Source: Grimontia indica (GTDB lineage Bacteria; Pseudomonadota; Gammaproteobacteria; Enterobacterales; Vibrionaceae). Taken from it: 64,000 bases of DNA. Both the position numbers and the translations under genes were made by a program. The DNA is taken from the NCBI RefSeq assembly GCF_000333895.2, contig NZ_ANFM02000006.1, positions 1 through 64,000 on the forward strand, read 5' to 3'. Shown in pieces: positions 59,779 through 64,000 of this stretch; position 1 is the stretch's first letter, and each line of letters starts with the position of its first letter. The notes under the pieces were generated by a model. It had not been told where the DNA came from, made no database searches, and was given only the letters and a program-made list of their open reading frames with translations.

Positions 59779-59804
59779 GCCCTCGCCAATGCGGGGGCTT
59801 TTTT
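59779..59804 (+). terminator. sseA terminator
   Basis: GCCCTCGC-CAAT-GCGGGGGC (one T-G pair) followed by T6, 17 bp after the stop. Confidence 0.82.
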
Positions 59805-60037
59805 ATGTCTGAGATAAAGAAAGTCTTGGTTGTTGTCAGCGTGTAAATGAAACGGTGTAAAACTCGACATGTATTGCGTAATTTCCATGCAACAAAAATG
59901 AAAACTAAGATTGAAAGGTAGAAGGGATCAAACTTGAAATGGTATACAAGATGTAAGCAGATATTAATGGTTACAAAGTGTTAACAATATGATAAGAGTG
60001 GAGTCATGTTGTTGATTAGTATAAATGGAGCAGCAAC

Positions 60038-61690
60038 GTGACGAATCAAATGGCTATGACGACAAACAATGTTTTACTCCCAGAGCGCATTCAGAAACTT
60101 GTACATGCCCTTTCAAATGGCGTTTACGAGAGGGAGAACACTATTCGTCTTTGTCTGCTTGCAGCACTCAGTGGTGAAAGTGTTTTTTTACTGGGGCCTC
60201 CGGGGATTGCGAAAAGCTACATCGCAAAACGCTTGATTGAAGCATTTGATGACAGCCAGTTTTTTGAGTACCTGATGACCCGCTTTTCAACGCCTGAAGA
60301 GGTGTTTGGTCCTCTTTCAATTCAGGAGCTCAAAGATAACGGTAAGTATGTCCGTTTAACAGAAGGCTATCTGCCCACCGCAGACGTGGTGTTTCTGGAT
60401 GAGATCTGGAAAGCAGGCCCCGCGATTCTTAACACCTTATTGACGGTCGTTAACGAACGCGTTTTCCGCAACGGTAGTGAAGTACTGCCGGTTCCGATGC
60501 GCCTTTTGGTGACCGCGTCGAATGAGCTGCCTGAGCCAGATAGTGGCTTAGACGCGCTTTATGACCGTATGCTGGTACGCATTTTCGTCAACCGTATTCA
60601 GGAAAAGAGTAACTTCAAGCGTCTGCTGACGGGTGACAGCGGCGAGACTGAGATTTCCATCGGCAGTGATATTTCCATCAAAGCCCATGAATATGAACAA
60701 TGGCAGCGTCAGATCGACAATGTTTCGCTGTCTGATGATGTGTTCGAGAAAATATACGCCCTGAAAATGCTTCTAGAGAGAGAAGCGGAAGAAGAAGGAA
60801 ATAACTTCCCACCAGAAGAACTGTATATTTCTGATCGTCGTTGGAAAAAAGCGGTACGTTTGCTTAAAGCGAGTGCATTTTTTAACGGCCGACATGACGT
60901 CAATCCCGTCGATCTTTTACTCCTGCAGGAGTGCTTATGGCACAGCCCAGAATCACGCAATGTGGTCACGCAAGTGATGCGCCGTTTCGCTCAAGAGATT
61001 TGCTTTAACCAGCAAGAAGCGTTGGCGATTGCTGACGAGGCGAATGAAGACAGCCGGGAATTGGCAGAAGAAATCAAAGATGTACTCGGCCACACGGCAG
61101 AAACCGAACTTTCAATGCGAAAGGAAAAGAATCGGATTGATTTAGCTGGTGCGCGCCGCTATTCAGTCAACATGGCGAACAATCTGGTGAAGTTCGTGAT
61201 GCTGGATTCTAATCCTTCTGTGTCTGAAAAAGAGAAGGGTGACAGCCGATGGGTGTATGTCGACGCCAATGAATTTGAAAAGAAAATTAAAAATGGTGCG
61301 TGTGACGTTTACGGTTACGTTAACAAAAACCCTAATCTCTGCATGTTGAAGTTTGATGTCGACGGCGAGCATCGTCTCGTGATCAAAGACATTGCAAACC
61401 GTCCTGTTCCTGTTGCCATTGCTGGTATCGACGACAATGACCCAAATACCTTTACTGAGTGGCAAACGCGCAATGAAGCTTCTATTGCTAAAATTGAAGA
61501 GGCCAAACACTTAATTCGGGTTGCCCGAACACAAATTAACGCTGCTTTACCTCATCACTTTGCCAACTCTGAATTACTCGAACTTTTGGCAAGCAGCATT
61601 ACCGATGCGGAAGAAACGCTGCAGCGTCAAACCACCAAATTTGAGAAAGGCGCGTTCCGAACGCGCATGTTAACCGAGTACTTTGAGTAA
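60038..61690 (+). CDS. ravA: MoxR-family AAA+ ATPase RavA
   Basis: This 550-residue protein has the AAA+ core (about 20-300): Walker A in [13 protein letters not shown], Walker B in [10 protein letters not shown], and sensor-1 in [29 protein letters not shown] is typical of RavA. The C-terminal half contains the LARA-like small domain and helices that assemble the hexamer. With ViaA it acts as a chaperone at the inner membrane; in E. coli the pair affects aminoglycoside sensitivity and respiratory complexes. The start is GTG with GGAG 7 bp upstream. viaA follows 9 bp after the stop. Confidence 0.92.
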   Translation: MTNQMAMTTNNVLLPERIQKLVHALSNGVYERENTIRLCLLAALSGESVFLLGPPGIAKSYIAKRLIEAFDDSQFFEYLMTRFSTPEEVFGPLSIQELKDNGKYVRLTEGYLPTADVVFLDEIWKAGPAILNTLLTVVNERVFRNGSEVLPVPMRLLVTASNELPEPDSGLDALYDRMLVRIFVNRIQEKSNFKRLLTGDSGETEISIGSDISIKAHEYEQWQRQIDNVSLSDDVFEKIYALKMLLEREAEEEGNNFPPEELYISDRRWKKAVRLLKASAFFNGRHDVNPVDLLLLQECLWHSPESRNVVTQVMRRFAQEICFNQQEALAIADEANEDSRELAEEIKDVLGHTAETELSMRKEKNRIDLAGARRYSVNMANNLVKFVMLDSNPSVSEKEKGDSRWVYVDANEFEKKIKNGACDVYGYVNKNPNLCMLKFDVDGEHRLVIKDIANRPVPVAIAGIDDNDPNTFTEWQTRNEASIAKIEEAKHLIRVARTQINAALPHHFANSELLELLASSITDAEETLQRQTTKFEKGAFRTRMLTEYFE

Positions 61691-61699
61691 GGAGGAACT

Positions 61700-63148
61700 G
61701 TGGTAAGTCCAGAAAGCCTCCATCTTGGCATGATGCTGGCGGAAACCGGCATGCTCGAGCACGCTGTCACTGAGGTGATGGCCAAGCCCCAACTTCTGGT
61801 GATGACAGAAGCCAGTCCGTCTGCGAAATCCGCGGTGCGTCAGCACATTCGCAAATGGCGTCACTCGGTTAAACGTCGTCTCAGCACAGATTGTATTACC
61901 AACGATCTGAAGCAAGAGATACAGCTTTATCAGAATGCTGTCTCTCTCTCTCAGCAAGACTTCACCACGAATGCGAAATCTATGATTAAAAAGCTCGAGG
62001 GTAAATCGAGCTTTTATCTCGAAGCGCGCCGTATGTTAGAGAAGAACATCGCGAAAGAAACACCGATGTTTCAGGCGTATTTTTGCAATAAGTGGTATGA
62101 ACATCTGGCCAGTGCTATTCAAGATGCACAACAAAAAGAGCTGGAAGCACATAAGGATAAATTGCTGAAAGAGCTCTACCAGCGCATCGAAACCTACAAA
62201 ACGCTGGAGAACGTTCAGGAGCATGGCACCATTGAAAAAGTTGGCCGCCTTTGGGATTTGGCATCTTCGAAGGTGACACAAACGGATGTAGAACTGCTCA
62301 AACGTTTTGTCGCATTTCTAAAAGAGAATAAAGATCTTCAGGAGATCGCAGAAAAGCTTGGTCGTATGGCGAATGACGTTGATGACCCTTCGTTACACCG
62401 TTCTCCGGCGGAAGAGCTGAAGCTGGTGGAGGAACCTGATGACAGCGTAGCTGATGATATTGTCGGCATTCACCAGAGCGATAACTTAGAGAAAATCGTC
62501 CCGAACGAAACCATTTATTTGGCTGAACCCGCGCTCGAAATCCTTTTCTACAAGCACTTTGCGGATAAACGTCTTTTGACTTATCGCATGCAAGGGATGC
62601 AACGCACCCTGCGAAAAGTGAAATCCTTCAAACCCGAAAGCAAACAGGTCGAGATAGAAAAGGGGCCTTTCCTGATTTGTGTGGATGCTTCCGGTTCTAT
62701 GAGTGGCTTCCCTGAGCAGTGTGCAAAAGCCATGGCGTATGCGCTGATGCAAATAGCGGTTCAGGAAGACCGAGATTGCTCAGTGATGATTTTCTCAACA
62801 GACCACATCACCTATGAGTTGACGGGCGAAGATGGACTGAAAGAGGCACTGAACTTCTTATCTTATTCTTTCCACGGTGGGACGGATCTTGAACCTGTTT
62901 TAAATCATTCGATAGATCTGATGGGAAGAGATAAATATCGCAATGCTGATTTGGTTGTGATTTCGGATTTCATCGCCCCGGTACAGCCAAAAGAAGTACA
63001 GGATAAAGTGGACGCACTGAAACAGCAGCACAACCGCTTCCACGCCATCAATCTTTCCAAATATGGAAACCCTAAGTTGATGGAAATGTTCGATCACACT
63101 TGGGATTACCATCCGTCATTGATGGGGCGGTTGCTCAAACGCTTTTAG
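61700..63148 (+). CDS. viaA: VWA-domain co-chaperone ViaA
   Basis: This 482-residue protein has an N-terminal helical part (to about 310) and a C-terminal von Willebrand A domain with a complete MIDAS site: LICVDASGSMSGFPEQCAKA (DxSxS), the T in HGGTDLEPVL, and the Asp in LVVISDF. Length and order match E. coli ViaA (about 483 residues). It binds RavA and stimulates its ATPase. It starts with GTG 6 bp after GGAGG, 9 bp downstream of ravA, so the two are one operon. Confidence 0.92.
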   Translation: MVSPESLHLGMMLAETGMLEHAVTEVMAKPQLLVMTEASPSAKSAVRQHIRKWRHSVKRRLSTDCITNDLKQEIQLYQNAVSLSQQDFTTNAKSMIKKLEGKSSFYLEARRMLEKNIAKETPMFQAYFCNKWYEHLASAIQDAQQKELEAHKDKLLKELYQRIETYKTLENVQEHGTIEKVGRLWDLASSKVTQTDVELLKRFVAFLKENKDLQEIAEKLGRMANDVDDPSLHRSPAEELKLVEEPDDSVADDIVGIHQSDNLEKIVPNETIYLAEPALEILFYKHFADKRLLTYRMQGMQRTLRKVKSFKPESKQVEIEKGPFLICVDASGSMSGFPEQCAKAMAYALMQIAVQEDRDCSVMIFSTDHITYELTGEDGLKEALNFLSYSFHGGTDLEPVLNHSIDLMGRDKYRNADLVVISDFIAPVQPKEVQDKVDALKQQHNRFHAINLSKYGNPKLMEMFDHTWDYHPSLMGRLLKRF

Positions 63149-63175
63149 CGTTCTTGTCAAACGAAAGCACATAAA

Positions 63176-63201
63176 GAAAGCCCCGGAAATCCGGGGCTTT
63201 C
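63176..63201. terminator. Bidirectional terminator after viaA
   Basis: GAAAGCCCCGG-AAAT-CCGGGGCTTTC is a perfect 11-bp stem between convergent viaA and the LysE-type gene. Confidence 0.88.
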
Positions 63202-63221
63202 TCTTTTGATTCTTTTGGATA

Positions 63222-63842
63222 TCAGTTGGATTTCTCAGAAAACGCTAGCTTTAACCCCAAAGCGGCAAAGCTGCCAGCGAATAGCCTCTGTAATCCAACC
63301 GTTAGTCGCTCAGAGTTTATGATGTAATCGCGAACTAAAGCGGCGAGGGCGCCGTACACCAGAAAAACCACAAATGTCATTGCCATAAAGATGCTTCCCA
63401 ATGCCAACATGTTGGTGGTTGAAGACACCGCTTGAGCGGGAACAAACTGTGGTAAGAATGCCATAAAGAAAATCGTAAGCTTCGGGTTGAGAATGTTCAT
63501 CAGGCAACCTTTAATCGCCACACCCAACATGCTCATCGGCTCTTTTTCTTTGCTAAGCGACAAAGCACTGCTCGAACGCCACATAGTCCAGGCAAGGTAA
63601 AGCAGATAAGCCACTCCAATGTATTTCACTACCTGAAAAGCTAGCGCACTGGTGTGTAGAATGATGGCGAGGCCCGTGATACTGGCAAGCATGGAAGGAA
63701 CAATACCCACAGTGCAGCCTAAAGACGCCCAGATGGTTGCCCTCGAGCCGAGGAACAGTCCGGTTGAAACGGTATAAAGCACACCAGTTCCAGGAATTAG
63801 CACAACAACTAAAGAGGTTATTAGAAACTCGAGGCTTACCAT
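63222..63842 (-). CDS. LysE/RhtB-family amino-acid exporter
   Basis: This inner-membrane protein of about 207 residues has five or six helices and the RhtB signatures PGTGVLYTVSTGLFLGSRAT and LGVAIKGCLMNILNPKLTIFF. It exports an amino acid or derivative, probably with proton exchange; the substrate is unknown. AAGGAAGG lies just before two ATGs; 63842 gives better spacing than 63845. It is convergent with viaA. Confidence 0.88.
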   Translation of the reverse strand: MVSLEFLITSLVVVLIPGTGVLYTVSTGLFLGSRATIWASLGCTVGIVPSMLASITGLAIILHTSALAFQVVKYIGVAYLLYLAWTMWRSSSALSLSKEKEPMSMLGVAIKGCLMNILNPKLTIFFMAFLPQFVPAQAVSSTTNMLALGSIFMAMTFVVFLVYGALAALVRDYIINSERLTVGLQRLFAGSFAALGLKLAFSEKSN

Positions 63843-63947
63843 CATTTCCTTCCTTTCCATTTCGCCATTTGACTATGTCATCAATTGACTAAATTTATTA
63901 GTCGTAGATTTGAAACCCTGACCAATACTTCCGATTTAAAAGCAAAA

Positions 63948-63965
63948 GGGCAGTCGAAACTGCCC
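63948..63965 (-). terminator. Terminator of a gene beyond the right edge
   Basis: On the minus strand GGGCAG-TTTCGA-CTGCCC is followed by TTTTGCTTTT. This implies a leftward gene ending shortly after base 64000. Confidence 0.65.
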
Positions 63966-64000
63966 AATATGATAGGGTCGGGTTTCAACTGTCAGCTCAG

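Overview
The window looks like a piece of a marine gammaproteobacterial chromosome, most likely from the Vibrionaceae (Grimontia, Enterovibrio or Photobacterium-like). This is inferred from gene content, not from a marker gene: a chitinase with two chitin-binding modules, ectoine catabolism, a two-adaptor RND pump like vibrio VexIJK, DeaD and RNase II close together, RavA-ViaA, the marine 'proteobacterial dedicated sortase' regulators, FolX/FolM, and five cyclic-di-GMP proteins in 64 kb. I see no rRNA, tRNA, CRISPR array, complete insertion sequence, integron or prophage.

Layout. 0.1-3 kb: a PLP aminotransferase, an AraC/GyrI-type regulator and a YitT membrane protein. 3.4-5.5 kb: a PTS-EIIC/EAL fusion. 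5.8-10.2 kb: a 1479-residue RTX protein with six DUF4114-like repeats in alternating subtypes. 10.5-16.6 kb: a TetR regulator divergent from an RND efflux operon with two lipoprotein adaptors; a near-palindrome at the promoter is a candidate operator. 16.6-22.5 kb: ectoine degradation in the order doeA-doeB-doeX-doeC-doeD, all on the minus strand, preceded by a strongly foldable leader and a perfect 12-bp inverted repeat. 23-26.2 kb: a phosphotransferase and a second EIIC-EAL fusion. 26.3-29.7 kb: an anchored FKBP, a candidate small RNA and the chitinase. 29.9-36.2 kb: an M20 amidohydrolase, a YceI/cytochrome b561 pair behind a Fur-box-like site, folX-folM, an SDR, an NlpC lipoprotein, a LysR regulator and a DUF1127 protein. 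37-43 kb: rnb, a GAF protein with a degenerate GGDEF domain, and deaD. 43.4-47.5 kb: a ChrR-like cupin, a PAS-GGDEF diguanylate cyclase, a methyltransferase and two small genes. 47.6-52.8 kb: two glutathione transferases downstream of pdsR-pdsS, and divergent pdsO. 53-59.8 kb: alkylation repair (ogt, an Ada/AlkA-like fusion), a DUF3010 protein, an HD-GYP phosphodiesterase, a Nudix hydrolase, an LpxR-like outer-membrane protein and a mercaptopyruvate sulfurtransferase. 60-63.9 kb: ravA-viaA and a LysE/RhtB exporter.

How they fit together. The clearest pathway is ectoine breakdown to aspartate: ring opening (DoeA), deacetylation (DoeB), transamination (DoeD), oxidation of aspartate semialdehyde (DoeC), with the Lrp-type regulator DoeX. 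Cyclic-di-GMP turnover is the other theme: two sugar-permease-like EAL proteins, one intact and one degenerate GGDEF protein, and one HD-GYP protein. The most unusual items are the two EIIC-EAL fusions, the structured doeA leader, the candidate small RNA upstream of the chitinase, the alternating DUF4114/RTX protein, and the sortase-system regulators with no sortase or sortase substrate beside them.
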